Made by a program: the position numbers and the translations under genes. This document shows positions 1-9,017 of a stretch of DNA of 64,000 nt, one piece after another. The DNA is from Mycolicibacterium sphagni (lineage in GTDB: Bacteria; Actinomycetota; Actinomycetes; Mycobacteriales; Mycobacteriaceae), in assembly GCF_013337765.1 (NCBI RefSeq), contig NZ_VBSB01000018.1:1-64000 (forward strand), read 5' to 3'. Positions within the stretch are counted from its first letter, which is position 1. Each line of letters begins with the position of its first letter. The notes beneath the pieces are model-generated. The model was not told the origin of the DNA and did not search any database. It saw only the letters and a program-made list of their open reading frames with translations.

Positions 1-149
1 CACCAAAAACTGGCATCAAAAAACAAAAAGCCACACCCCAACACGGGGGTATCAAAGCATGGCAAAAAACAACAACAAACAATAAAACCACCAAACACAC
101 TATTGAGTTCTCAAACAACACACCCGGCTGACACCCGCCAGCAGGCAAC
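1..149 (-). other. 5' leader of an rRNA operon transcript (16S gene lies outside the window)
   Basis: Read on the minus strand, this AT-richer stretch has the typical mycobacterial pre-rRNA leader: TGTTGTTTGAGAACT at 106-120 (boxA-like antitermination signal), then a GTGTGTTTGGTGG block and a short hairpin at 35-50 (ACCCC pairing with GGGGT). It lies directly downstream of a strong promoter at 156-184. In mycobacteria an rrn operon follows murA, which fits. The leader is expected to bind the Nus antitermination complex and take part in processing of pre-16S rRNA. Confidence 0.85.
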
Positions 150-155
150 CCTGCC

Positions 156-184
156 AGCTTACTAGTCTTTCTTGGCGGCGTCAA
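156..184 (-). promoter_or_regulatory. rRNA operon promoter (sigma-A type)
   Basis: On the minus strand there is a -35 TTGACG (179-184), a 17-bp spacer and a -10 TAAGCT (156-161). This is a near-consensus sigma-A promoter placed just before the rRNA leader. The expected start of transcription is near 149. It lies about 50 bp past the murA stop codon, so rRNA synthesis can also receive read-through from murA. Confidence 0.85.
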
Positions 185-236
185 CTGCCGCTGCCCTCCC
201 GTTTCCGGGCCCGGCGCGGCTGGCCGACCGCCTACA

Positions 237-1487
237 TTACACGCGTTCTATCTCAGCTCCAAGTCGCACCAGATTCTCCACGAACAGCGGGTATCCCCGG
301 TCGATGTGGAACACGTCGTGAACCTCGGTTTCACCGTCGGCCACCAGCCCGGCCAGCACCAATCCGGCACCGGCCCGGATGTCCGAGCACCACACGGGCG
401 CACTCGACAGCTGCGGGATCCCCCGGACCACCGCGTGGTGGCCGTCAGTCCTGGCGTCGGCACCGAGGCGGATCATCTCCTCGACGAACCGGAACCTCGC
501 CTCGAACACGTTCTCGGTGATCATCGACGTTCCATCGGCGATGGACGCGAGCGCGATCGCCATCGGCTGAAGGTCGGTCGGAAAGCCCGGGAACGGCAGC
601 GTCGCCATATTGCCGGCCTTGGGGCGCTCGTACTGCACCACCCGGAACCCGTTGTCGTGCTGGGTGACGGTGGCTCCGGCGTCGTGCAGCTTGTGCAAGA
701 CCAACTGCAGATGGGCCGGGTCCACGCCGGTGACCGAGATGTCGCCGCGGGTCATCGCGGCGGCAATCCCCCACGTCGCCGCGACAATCCGGTCGCCGAT
801 CACCCGGTGCTCGGTCGGATACAACCGAGGTACCCCGGTGATCGTCAGCGTCGACGTGCCTGCGCCCTCGATCTGGGCACCCATCTGATTGAGCATCTCG
901 CAAAGGTCGACGACGTCGGGCTCACGCGCCGCGTTGTGGATCGTGGTGACGCCCTCAGCGAGGACGGCCGCCATCAGGATGTTCTCGGTCGCTCCCACCG
1001 ACGGGAACTCGAGTTGGATCTCCGCACCGCGCAGCTTCTCGGCGGTGGCCACCACGCAGCCGTGTTCGATATTGCAGTCCGCGCCGAGCTGCCGCAGACC
1101 GGCCTGGTGCATATCGAGTGGTCGCGAGCCGATCGCGTCACCACCAGGAAGCGCGACACGGGCTCGCTTGCACCGTCCGACCAGCGGGCCCAACACACAC
1201 ACCGACGCGCGGAACTGACGCACCGCGGCGAAATCGGCTTCGTATTTGGGCTCCTCGGGCGACGTGATCCGCACCGTCGGACCGTCGAGTTCGACATTGG
1301 CGCCGAGGCCACGCAGGACCTCGGCCATCAGCGGCACATCGAGAATGTCCGGGCAGTTCGTGATCGTCGTGGTGCCCTCGGCCAGCAGACTGGCGGCCAT
1401 CAGCTTGAGCACGCTGTTCTTGGCGCCCCCGACAGCCACTTCACCTGACAACCGATTGCCACCGGTCACCACGAAACGCTCACCCAC
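237..1487 (-). CDS. murA: UDP-N-acetylglucosamine 1-carboxyvinyltransferase MurA
   Basis: This enzyme transfers enolpyruvate from PEP to UDP-GlcNAc, the first committed cytosolic step of peptidoglycan synthesis. The 416-residue protein has the normal length and both halves of the EPSP-synthase-like fold, with the GGAKNS motif near residue 20. The catalytic loop reads LPGGDAIGSRPLD, so residue 117 is Asp where most bacteria have the Cys that fosfomycin alkylates. The same substitution is known in M. tuberculosis MurA. The GTG start at 1485-1487 gives MGERFVVTGG, matching the family start. The gene diverges from the adenosyltransferase gene with only 61 bp between them, and the rrn promoter lies just past its stop. 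Confidence 0.97.
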   Translation of the reverse strand: MGERFVVTGGNRLSGEVAVGGAKNSVLKLMAASLLAEGTTTITNCPDILDVPLMAEVLRGLGANVELDGPTVRITSPEEPKYEADFAAVRQFRASVCVLGPLVGRCKRARVALPGGDAIGSRPLDMHQAGLRQLGADCNIEHGCVVATAEKLRGAEIQLEFPSVGATENILMAAVLAEGVTTIHNAAREPDVVDLCEMLNQMGAQIEGAGTSTLTITGVPRLYPTEHRVIGDRIVAATWGIAAAMTRGDISVTGVDPAHLQLVLHKLHDAGATVTQHDNGFRVVQYERPKAGNMATLPFPGFPTDLQPMAIALASIADGTSMITENVFEARFRFVEEMIRLGADARTDGHHAVVRGIPQLSSAPVWCSDIRAGAGLVLAGLVADGETEVHDVFHIDRGYPLFVENLVRLGAEIERV

Positions 1488-1548
1488 GCCGACAGTTTAG
1501 TGGAGGCAGAGCCATGTACCTGCGCACTCGGCCGGTACCGTTTCCCCC

Positions 1549-2166
1549 ATGGCAGTGCACTTGACCCGCATATATACCCGTACCGGCGACGACGGCACCT
1601 CGGGACTGAGTGATTTCTCACGGGTCGAGAAGAATGACCCTCGCCTGATCGCCTATGCCGACTGCGACGAGGCCAACGCCGCGATCGGCGTCGCCATCGC
1701 TCTGGGCGGCCCCAACGACGACCTGCGCAAGGTGTTACTGCAGATCCAAAACGACCTGTTCGACGCGGGTGCCGACCTGTCCACGCCGGTCGCCCGAGCC
1801 GAACGGTCGGCGACATCGGACGCAGCGAAGCCGCAATCTCTGCGGATCACCCCGCCGTATGTCGAGCGGCTCGAAGCGTGGTGCGACCACTACAACGAGG
1901 CGCTGCCGGCCCTGAACTCGTTTATCCTGCCCGGCGGGACCGCGCTGTCGGCCCTTCTGCACGTCGCGCGGACCGTGACGCGGCGCGCCGAACGGTCGGC
2001 ATGGGTCGCGGTGAAGGCCAACCCCGAGACCGTCAGCGCGCTGCCCGCGCGCTACTTGAACCGGCTCTCGGACCTGTTGTTCATCCTGTCGCGGGTCGCC
2101 AATCCCGACGGCGACGTGCTGTGGCAGCCCGGCGGCGCGAAAGCCCAAGGGCCGGAGAAGAAGTAG
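1549..2166 (+). CDS. pduO: PduO-type cob(I)alamin adenosyltransferase
   Basis: It transfers the adenosyl group of ATP to cob(I)alamin to make adenosylcobalamin, the cofactor of methylmalonyl-CoA mutase, and delivers it to that enzyme. The 205-residue protein has the PduO family signatures: the N-terminal ATP-binding TRTGDDGTSGLSDFSR, DCDEANAAIG near residue 37, FILPGGT, and the RRAERSAW helix. Its homologue is likewise divergent from murA in M. tuberculosis (Rv1314c). The stop codon is one base from the stop of the convergent DUF2550 gene, with no room for a terminator. The gene may matter to the PKS in this window if that enzyme uses methylmalonyl units, but this is inference. Confidence 0.93.
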   Translation: MAVHLTRIYTRTGDDGTSGLSDFSRVEKNDPRLIAYADCDEANAAIGVAIALGGPNDDLRKVLLQIQNDLFDAGADLSTPVARAERSATSDAAKPQSLRITPPYVERLEAWCDHYNEALPALNSFILPGGTALSALLHVARTVTRRAERSAWVAVKANPETVSALPARYLNRLSDLLFILSRVANPDGDVLWQPGGAKAQGPEKK

Positions 2167-2167
2167 T

Positions 2168-2611
2168 TCACGCCGTGCGGCGGCGCGCCCGCGGCGACGG
2201 ACTGGACTCGACCCAGGACAGGAACGCCGTCAGCGCCCCGCGGTCCAAGGCGATCTCGTAGCTACGCCAGCGGTCGATCGTGGTGTCGTGCAATTCGAGC
2301 ACGACGATCGCGTCGGTCATGATGTCGAACTCGTCGCCGCGAGGAGCGCGCCGGGAAATGACCTCGAGCCCGCGCCGGCTCAGCCGGCGATCCGGCCACC
2401 ACCGCAGGCTCGACAGCCGGTAATACCGTGCCTCGTCACCGCGGTAGCGGATGACTCCGTGCCGCCAACCATGGCCGCCGACCGCAGGGATGTCCCGCAG
2501 GATCGCGGCGGTGCCGCCTTGGCGCAGCTTCCACAATCGGTACGTCAGGGCAACGACCGCGAGCAACAGCACACCGACCAGCGCGACCATGAAAATCATC
2601 GGCGCGCTCAT
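2168..2611 (-). CDS. DUF2550 membrane-anchored protein (Rv1312-like)
   Basis: This is a 147-residue protein with one N-terminal transmembrane helix (residues about 5-26, IFMVALVGVLLLAVVALTY), followed by a basic cytosolic domain with a WRHGVIRY motif and several Trp and Arg residues. It is the conserved DUF2550 gene found directly after atpC in mycobacteria, and its function is unknown. It starts 17 bp after the atpC stop and is probably the last gene of the ATP synthase transcript. Confidence 0.88.
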   Translation of the reverse strand: MSAPMIFMVALVGVLLLAVVALTYRLWKLRQGGTAAILRDIPAVGGHGWRHGVIRYRGDEARYYRLSSLRWWPDRRLSRRGLEVISRRAPRGDEFDIMTDAIVVLELHDTTIDRWRSYEIALDRGALTAFLSWVESSPSPRARRRTA

Positions 2612-2628
2612 CGGTCGCAGGCCCGCGG

Positions 2629-2994
2629 CTAGTCGAGCTGGCCTAGGGCGCGCAGGCGCGCCCTACCGCGGGCGGCGGTCTGTGGATCATCGGAGGCGGC
2701 GTCAGCCTTGGCAGACTCCGCGTCGATCTCGGACTCGAACTCGGCCGACTCCGCGAGGATCGTCACGCTCTCCTCGGTCACCGACAGGTAGCCGCCGTCG
2801 ACCGCGATGCGCAGATCGTCCTCGCCCTCGCGCTCGACGCGGACCATGGCGTCCTCGACCAGCTGTGCGACGAGCGGGATGTGGCGAGGCAGGATGCCGA
2901 TCTCGCCCGACGTGGTGCGGGTGAAGACGAACGTCGCCTTACCCGACCAGATCTTGCGCTCGACGGCGACGATGTCGACGTCCAATTCGGCCAT
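2629..2994 (-). CDS. atpC: ATP synthase epsilon subunit
   Basis: Epsilon subunit (121 residues) of the F1 central stalk; it couples rotation and inhibits ATP hydrolysis. The N-terminal beta-sandwich begins with LDVDIVAVERKIWSGKA and contains GEIGILPRHIPLVAQL. The C-terminal helical part is short, as in other mycobacteria, and ends in RARLRALGQLD. It is the last ATP synthase gene of the operon and is followed by the DUF2550 gene. Confidence 0.96.
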   Translation of the reverse strand: MAELDVDIVAVERKIWSGKATFVFTRTTSGEIGILPRHIPLVAQLVEDAMVRVEREGEDDLRIAVDGGYLSVTEESVTILAESAEFESEIDAESAKADAASDDPQTAARGRARLRALGQLD

Positions 2995-3057
2995 CTCACC
3001 TCCCCTTTCGAATAAGGCTCAGAAGCTCAAGCCCTTGGTTCTTCGCGCAAGCGCTCA

Positions 3058-4485
3058 TCACAGCTTGGCGCCGAGGCTTTCGGCCTTCTTCGCCAGGTCG
3101 TCCAGGCCGCCGATCAGGAAGAACGCCTGCTCGGGCAGGTGGTCGAACTCGCCCTTGGCCAGCTTGTCGAACGCCTCGACGGTTTCCTTGAGCGGCACGG
3201 TCGAACCGGGCTGGCCGGTGAACTGCTCGGCAGCCATCATGTTCTGGCTCAGGAAGCGCTCGATCTTACGAGCCCGGTACACCAGAACCTTGTCCTCTTC
3301 GGAGAGCTCGTCGATACCGAGGATCGCAATGATGTCCTGAAGATCCTTGTAGCGCTGCAGGATCCGGATGACTTCTTGGGCGACCCGGTAGTGCTCGTCG
3401 CCGACGACGCTCGGGTGCAGGATCGTCGAGGACGACGCCAGCGGGTCCACTGCCGGGAAGATGCCCTTGGAGAACACCGCGCGCGAAAGCTCGGTGGTGG
3501 CGTCCAGGTGCGCGAACGTGGTGGCCGGCGCCGGGTCGGTGTAGTCGTCCGCGGGCACGTACACGGCCTGCATCGAGGTGATCGAGCGGCCACGGGTCGA
3601 GGTGATGCGCTCCTGCAGCTCACCCATCTCGTCGGCCAGGGTCGGCTGGTAACCCACCGCGGACGGCATACGGCCGAGCAGCGTGGAGACCTCGGAACCG
3701 GCCTGGGTGAACCGGAAGATGTTGTCGATGAACAGCAGAACGTCCTGGCCCTGCTCATCGCGGAAGTACTCCGCCATGGTCAGCGCGGACAGGGCCACGC
3801 GCATACGCGTGCCCGGCGGCTCGTCCATCTGGCCGAACACCAGGGCGGTGTCCTTGAGCACGTTGGCATCCGCGAGCTCGACCCAGAGGTCGTTGCCCTC
3901 ACGGGTGCGCTCCCCCACGCCGGCGAACACCGAGGTACCACCGAAGTTGCGGGCGATGCGGTTGATCATCTCCTGAATGAGCACCGTCTTGCCCACGCCG
4001 GCGCCGCCGAACAGGGCGATCTTGCCGCCACGCACGTACGGGGTCAGCAGGTCGACGACCTTCAGGCCGGTCTCGAGCATCTCGGTGCGGGGCTCGAGGT
4101 CGGCGAAGGCCGGCGGCTTGCGGTGGATCGACCAGTGCTCGAAGTCCTTGCCGTAGCCAGGCTCGTCGAGGCAGTCACCGAGTGCGTTGAAGACGTGACC
4201 CTTCACGCCGTCGCCGACCGGCACCGAGATCGAGGCGCCGGTGTCGCTGACCTCGACACCGCGGACCAGTCCGTCGGTGGGCTGCATGGAGATGCAGCGG
4301 ACCAGGTTGTCACCCAGGTGCTGGGCAACTTCCAGGGTCAGGGTCTTGGCGAGCGCACCGAAGGCGATGTCGGCGTGCAGCGCGTTGAACAGTTCGGGCA
4401 CCGAGCCACGCGGGAACTCCACGTCGACCACGGGTCCGGTAATGCGGACAACCCGTCCGGCGGTCTTCTCTGCGGTAGCAGTCAT
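3058..4485 (-). CDS. atpD: ATP synthase beta subunit
   Basis: Catalytic beta subunit of F1 (475 residues). The P-loop GGAGVGKTVL, the GERTREGNDL catalytic segment and the LLFIDNIFRFTQ Walker B strand are all present. The reading frame stays open far upstream into atpG, but the true start is the ATG at 4483-4485 (MTATAEKTAGRVVRI), preceded by the ribosome site AGAGGAAATG. The position in the operon is standard, between atpG (29-bp gap) and atpC. Confidence 0.97.
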   Translation of the reverse strand: MTATAEKTAGRVVRITGPVVDVEFPRGSVPELFNALHADIAFGALAKTLTLEVAQHLGDNLVRCISMQPTDGLVRGVEVSDTGASISVPVGDGVKGHVFNALGDCLDEPGYGKDFEHWSIHRKPPAFADLEPRTEMLETGLKVVDLLTPYVRGGKIALFGGAGVGKTVLIQEMINRIARNFGGTSVFAGVGERTREGNDLWVELADANVLKDTALVFGQMDEPPGTRMRVALSALTMAEYFRDEQGQDVLLFIDNIFRFTQAGSEVSTLLGRMPSAVGYQPTLADEMGELQERITSTRGRSITSMQAVYVPADDYTDPAPATTFAHLDATTELSRAVFSKGIFPAVDPLASSSTILHPSVVGDEHYRVAQEVIRILQRYKDLQDIIAILGIDELSEEDKVLVYRARKIERFLSQNMMAAEQFTGQPGSTVPLKETVEAFDKLAKGEFDHLPEQAFFLIGGLDDLAKKAESLGAKL

Positions 4486-4514
4486 TTCCTCTTCGCTTTC
4501 GCTTGCTACGTGGA

Positions 4515-5438
4515 CTATTTCGCGTCGGCTAGCGCGTTGGCGCCGCCGACGATTTCGCTGATTTCCTGGGTGATCTGCGCCTGACGCTCGCGGTTCGCCG
4601 CCAGCGTGAGCGCCTTGATCAGATCGTCGGCGTTGTCGGTCGCCGACTTCATGGCACGGCGTCGAGACGCCGACTCCGACGCCGCCGCCTCGAGCAGCGC
4701 CGCGTACACGCGGGTCGCGATGTAGCGCGGCAGCAATGAGTCGAACAATTCCTCGGCATTGGGCTCGAACGAGAACAGCGTGTGCGGACCTGTTTCCGCC
4801 TCGCCGACGTACTCGACCACCATCGGTGCGATCCGCAGCGCCGCAGCCGACTGCGACAGCATCGACCTGAACTCCGTCGACACGATGTGCAGTTCGTCGA
4901 CACCGAGGATGCCGTCGGCACCCGCGTCGTCGCCCTCGTCGTCGACACCGGACATGAACGCGCTCACCAGGGTCTCGGCGATCTCCTTGGCGTTCTCGTA
5001 CTCGGGCCGCTCGGAGAAACCGGTCCACGACTCGGTGACGGTACGTTGCCGGAAGCTGTAGTAGCCCAGCGCTTTCCGACCGACGACGTAGAGCACCGGA
5101 TTCTTGCCCTCGTCGCGCAGCAGCGCGAACAGCTCCTCGGCCCGACGCAGCACGTTGGCGTTGTAGCCGCCGCACAGACCACGATCCGAGGACACCACCA
5201 GCACACCGGCTCGCTTCGGGTTCTCCCGCGCGACCAGCAGCGGGTGGTCCAGCGCGCTGGCGCCCGCGAGTTCGGTGAGCATGTTAGTGATCTCGGTGGC
5301 GTACGGCCGGGCCGCGTTGACCCGGGCCTGCGCCTTGGCGATCCGCGACGTGGCGATCAGCTCCTGGGCCTTCGTGATCTTCTTGATCGACGAAGCGGAT
5401 TTGATACGTCCGCGAAGCTCGCGAAGTGTGGCTGCCAT
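4515..5438 (-). CDS. atpG: ATP synthase gamma subunit
   Basis: Rotor shaft of F1 (307 residues). The N-terminal helix MAATLRELRGRIKSASSIKK and the C-terminal helix ending in EISEIVGGANALADAK form the coiled coil, and the central part includes VVSSDRGLCGGYN. Residues about 165-180 hold an acidic Asp/Gly-rich loop (VDDEGDDAGADG). This is the mycobacterium-specific gamma insertion that has been linked to low ATPase activity and efficient synthesis. It lies 7 bp after atpA. Confidence 0.96.
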   Translation of the reverse strand: MAATLRELRGRIKSASSIKKITKAQELIATSRIAKAQARVNAARPYATEITNMLTELAGASALDHPLLVARENPKRAGVLVVSSDRGLCGGYNANVLRRAEELFALLRDEGKNPVLYVVGRKALGYYSFRQRTVTESWTGFSERPEYENAKEIAETLVSAFMSGVDDEGDDAGADGILGVDELHIVSTEFRSMLSQSAAALRIAPMVVEYVGEAETGPHTLFSFEPNAEELFDSLLPRYIATRVYAALLEAAASESASRRRAMKSATDNADDLIKALTLAANRERQAQITQEISEIVGGANALADAK

Positions 5439-5445
5439 TGGTTAC

Positions 5446-7095
5446 CTAGCTCTTCTTCGGAGCCGGCTTACGGACCTTGACGGATTCCTTCTCCAGGTCC
5501 TCGGGATCCAGGGCCTCGGTTCCTTCGTCGCCGACGACCACCGAGCTGCCGTCAGTGGCGGCGAAGCCCTTCTTGAAGTCGTTGATGACCGAAACCAGCT
5601 TCTCCTCGGCTTCCTCGGAGAGCTTCTTGGTCTCCTTGATGCCGGTGAGGATGTCGTCGTGGCTGGCCTTCACATGCTCCAGGAACTCCGACTCGAACCG
5701 CGAAACGTCCTCGGCGGGAACCGAATCCAGGTGGCCCTGGGTGCCGAGGAAGATCGCGACGACCTGATCCTCGACCGCCATCGGGCTGTACTGGGCCTGC
5801 TTGAGGAGCTCGACCAGCCGGACACCGCGGTCCAGCTGAGCCTTCGAGGCGGCGTCCAGGTCGGAAGCGAAGGCCGCGAAGGCCTCCAGCTCGCGGTACT
5901 GAGACAGGTCGAGACGCAGCGAGCCCGCCACCTCTTTCATGGCCTTGATCTGAGCGGCACCACCGACGCGGGACACCGACACACCGACGTTCACGGCCGG
6001 GCGCACGCCCTGGTTGAACAGATCGGACTCCAGGAAGCACTGACCGTCGGTGATCGAGATGACGTTGGTCGGGATGAACGCCGAGATGTCATTGGCCTTG
6101 GTCTCGATGATCGGCAGACCGGTCATCGAACCACCGCCGAGCTCGTCGGACAGCTTCGCGCAACGCTCCAGCAGTCGGGAGTGCAGGTAGAAGACGTCGC
6201 CGGGGAAAGCCTCGCGGCCCGGCGGGCGGCGCAGCAGCAGCGAGATCGCGCGGTAGGCGTCGGCCTGCTTCGACAGATCGTCGAACACGATCAGAACGTG
6301 CTTGCCGTTATACATCCAGTGCTGTCCGATGGCCGAACCCGTGTAGGGCGCAAGCCATTTGAAGCCGGCGGCGTCGGAAGCCGGGGCCGCGACGATAGTG
6401 GTGTACTCCATCGCGCCGCCCTCTTCGAGGGCCCGCTTCACCGAAGCGATGGTGGTGCCCTTCTGGCCGATCGCGACGTATACGCAGCGCACCTGCTGGT
6501 TGGGATCGCCGGTCTCCCAGGCTTCCCGCTGGTTGAGGATGGTGTCGACGCAGACGGCGGTCTTGCCGGTCTTGCGGTCACCGATGATCAGCTGGCGCTG
6601 GCCGCGGCCGATCGGCGTCATCGCGTCGATGGCCTTGATGCCGGTCTGCAGCGGCTCGCCGACGCCCTGGCGCTGAACCACCGAGGGGGCCTGCAGTTCG
6701 AGCTCGCGACGGCCCTCGGCCTCGATGTCGCCCTGCCCGTCGATCGGCTGGCCCAGCGGGTTGATGACGCGACCCAGGAAGGCGTCGCCGACGGGCACCG
6801 AGAGCACCTCGTTGGTGCGCTTGACCTGCTGGCCCTCGGCGATCTTCTCGAACTCACCCAGGATGACCGCGCCGACGCTGTGCTCATCCAGGTTGAGCGC
6901 GACACCGAGCACGCCACCGGGGAACTCCAGCAGCTCCTGGGTCATCACCGAGGGCAGACCCTCGACGTGGGCGATGCCGTCGCCGGCGTCGATGACGGTG
7001 CCGATCTCCTCGCGCCCGGAATCGGCCTCGAAGCTCGAGACGTACTCCTGGACGGCGCCCTGGATATCGTCAGCCGAGATTGTCAACTCTGCCAT
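5446..7095 (-). CDS. atpA: ATP synthase alpha subunit
   Basis: Non-catalytic alpha subunit of F1 (549 residues). It has the P-loop GDRKTGKTAV and the arginine-finger region SISRVGG-like VSVSRVGGAAQIKAMK. The last roughly 35 residues, rich in Glu, Asp and Lys and ending KVRKPAPKKS, are the C-terminal extension characteristic of mycobacterial alpha, known to suppress ATP hydrolysis. The start ATG is at 7093-7095, 57 bp downstream of the fused b-delta gene. Confidence 0.97.
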   Translation of the reverse strand: MAELTISADDIQGAVQEYVSSFEADSGREEIGTVIDAGDGIAHVEGLPSVMTQELLEFPGGVLGVALNLDEHSVGAVILGEFEKIAEGQQVKRTNEVLSVPVGDAFLGRVINPLGQPIDGQGDIEAEGRRELELQAPSVVQRQGVGEPLQTGIKAIDAMTPIGRGQRQLIIGDRKTGKTAVCVDTILNQREAWETGDPNQQVRCVYVAIGQKGTTIASVKRALEEGGAMEYTTIVAAPASDAAGFKWLAPYTGSAIGQHWMYNGKHVLIVFDDLSKQADAYRAISLLLRRPPGREAFPGDVFYLHSRLLERCAKLSDELGGGSMTGLPIIETKANDISAFIPTNVISITDGQCFLESDLFNQGVRPAVNVGVSVSRVGGAAQIKAMKEVAGSLRLDLSQYRELEAFAAFASDLDAASKAQLDRGVRLVELLKQAQYSPMAVEDQVVAIFLGTQGHLDSVPAEDVSRFESEFLEHVKASHDDILTGIKETKKLSEEAEEKLVSVINDFKKGFAATDGSSVVVGDEGTEALDPEDLEKESVKVRKPAPKKS

Positions 7096-7152
7096 GGCTT
7101 TTCGTCTTCCTGCCTTTGTTTTGGGTCTTGGGGTTCGGGGGTGGTCGGGCGG

Positions 7153-8484
7153 CTAATCGGGGAGTTGCGTCACAGCTGCAGACAGCCGTGAGGACAACGT
7201 CCCGTCGATCACCTCGTCGCCGACGGCGACCGAAAGGCCGCCCAGCACAGAAGGATCGATGTTCAGCTGCACCGAAACAGGGTGGTTGTAAATCCGGGTC
7301 AGCACCTGGGTCAATCGGGAGCGCTGCGCGGCGCTGAGCTCGGCAGCCGCACTCACGTGGGCGACGACCTCACCACGGCGGGCGACCGCAAGCTGGGCCA
7401 GTGCCAGCACCGCTTCGTCGGCTCGCTCGCCGCGCACCAGGCTGATCGTCTGGACCAGCAGGGCGGTCGCGGTCGCGTTCGCGCCACTGCTGTCGTCGAG
7501 CAGCTTGCGCAGCAACGCGACCCGGCCATCGGCGGGGGTGGTGTAATCCCCGAGCAAGGTGCTCAGCCGGGGCTGCTCGTCAAGGATGCGCGTGAAGCGG
7601 AAGAGCTGCTCCTCGACCTCGTCGGCCTGGTCGTCGCGCTCGGCCCGAACCAGCAGGGCGAGCCGGGCGACGTGCTCGATGACGTCGACCAGATCCCCGG
7701 TGTGCGACCAGCGCACCGCTACCGCGGTTTCGAGCAGATCCAGGGCGTTGGCCCCGACCTTGCCGTCCAACAGCCGATGCACCAGTTGCTTCTTGGCCTC
7801 GGACTCACCGGAGGACTCGGCAAGGTGGCGGGCCAGGATCGGTTCGGCGATCAGCAGTCCGGCCACCGACGCAAGATCGTCGGACAGGGTCGACAGGTCA
7901 TCGGTAGACAACCCCGAGGACACAGCGTCGAACTTCTCGACGACGGCGGCCTGTGCCTCACGGCTGGCCGACCGCAGATCCGAACCCGTCTCGGGAGCGA
8001 AAGCCGCGGGCGCCATCGAATCCAGCTCGTCCAGGAACCGATCGACGGTGGCCGACTGTGCCTGCGCGTTGGCGACGTGTGCACGCACCAACTCGCCCGC
8101 GCGCCGCACCGACTCGCTGCCGAGGTCCTGGCGAAGTTGGCGGATCAGCTGAGCGCGCAACAACTGAACCTGTTGCCCGCCTTGCACTTTGATCCGCTCG
8201 ACCTCGACGTCGGCTTGCGCGCGAAGCTGCTCGACGATGCGCTCGGCATCGTGGCGGGCCTCTTCGACGATGTGCTTGGCCTCGGCCTTGGCTTCGCCGA
8301 CCCGCGCAGCGTGATGCTTGTCGGCGTCAGCAAGCCGCGTTGCGGCCTTGGCGCTGTCGTCGAGCTGCGTGCGCACCGCGTCCTTCTGGTTGGCCATCAT
8401 GCGTTTCACCGGCGGCACGACGTACCGCCAGATGATCGCCACGATGACCAGAAAGCCGATGAGCTGTCCGATGAAGGTTGACAT
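7153..8484 (-). CDS. atpH: ATP synthase fused b-delta subunit (AtpFH)
   Basis: The 443-residue protein fuses a b-type subunit to delta, as is usual in mycobacteria. Residues 1-20 form the membrane anchor (FIGQLIGFLVIVAIIWRYVV). Residues about 25-165 are a charged coiled-coil stator stalk. Residues about 170-443 are the delta domain that holds the stator to the top of F1, with the conserved C-terminal IDPSVLGGLSVAVGDEVIDGTL. It follows atpF with a 3-bp gap, so the two b-type stator chains are co-translated. Confidence 0.95.
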   Translation of the reverse strand: MSTFIGQLIGFLVIVAIIWRYVVPPVKRMMANQKDAVRTQLDDSAKAATRLADADKHHAARVGEAKAEAKHIVEEARHDAERIVEQLRAQADVEVERIKVQGGQQVQLLRAQLIRQLRQDLGSESVRRAGELVRAHVANAQAQSATVDRFLDELDSMAPAAFAPETGSDLRSASREAQAAVVEKFDAVSSGLSTDDLSTLSDDLASVAGLLIAEPILARHLAESSGESEAKKQLVHRLLDGKVGANALDLLETAVAVRWSHTGDLVDVIEHVARLALLVRAERDDQADEVEEQLFRFTRILDEQPRLSTLLGDYTTPADGRVALLRKLLDDSSGANATATALLVQTISLVRGERADEAVLALAQLAVARRGEVVAHVSAAAELSAAQRSRLTQVLTRIYNHPVSVQLNIDPSVLGGLSVAVGDEVIDGTLSSRLSAAVTQLPD

Positions 8485-8487
8485 GTC

Positions 8488-9012
8488 CTACCGTCCCGGC
8501 GCCGTTGTCGCCGACTCGCTGGTGGCGGTGCTAGTTAGGCTGACACCCAGGACCCGGCTGGCCAGCGTCGCAGACAGCGTGTCCACCGACGACCTCAGCT
8601 CGGCGGCGATGGCATCGCCCTGCAGCTTGAGCTCATTGGCAGCCTGCTGCAGCGTTGCCGCCGCCTCCTCGCTGGCGCGGCCCTTGTGTTCGTCGAGGAT
8701 CTTGCGACCCTCGGCCCTGGCCTCATCACGGATGCCCGAAGCCTCGCCGCGCGCCGTGGCCATCTCCTTGCGGTAATCGGAGTCGGCTGCGGCCTCGAAC
8801 TCGTTGGCCTTGCGGTTGTCCTCGGTGGTCTTGGCGACCATCTTCTCGCGCTCACCGAGCACCTTCTGAATCGGCGGCACGACAAACTTGCCGATCACGC
8901 CCAGCACGATCAAGAAGATGGCCAGTACGAAGAAGAAGGTGCCGTTGGGGACGAGGAAGTTCTGGGTGCCACCTTCCTCGGCCGCCAACAGGGTGACGCT
9001 GTGCTCCCCCAT
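8488..9012 (-). CDS. atpF: ATP synthase b subunit
   Basis: Fo stator subunit b (174 residues). A short periplasmic N-terminus is followed by one transmembrane helix (TFFFVLAIFLIVLGVIGKFV, residues about 25-44) and a long charged coiled coil containing VLGEREKMVAKTTEDNRKAN. It pairs with the b-like half of the fused AtpFH to form the peripheral stalk. The stop is five bases before the AtpFH start region, and atpE is immediately upstream. Confidence 0.95.
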   Translation of the reverse strand: MGEHSVTLLAAEEGGTQNFLVPNGTFFFVLAIFLIVLGVIGKFVVPPIQKVLGEREKMVAKTTEDNRKANEFEAAADSDYRKEMATARGEASGIRDEARAEGRKILDEHKGRASEEAAATLQQAANELKLQGDAIAAELRSSVDTLSATLASRVLGVSLTSTATSESATTAPGR

Positions 9013-9017
9013 GCGTA

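Noticed and set aside
4486..5175. In-frame upstream extension of atpD (total 705 codons)
   Set aside because: The extension overlaps atpG in another frame; the ATG at 4485 has the ribosome site and the family N-terminus.
3139..7191. Long plus-strand frames opposite atpD and atpA (481 and 638 codons)
   Set aside because: They lie fully antisense to conserved ATP synthase genes, have no ribosome sites and no family motifs; they result from high GC content.
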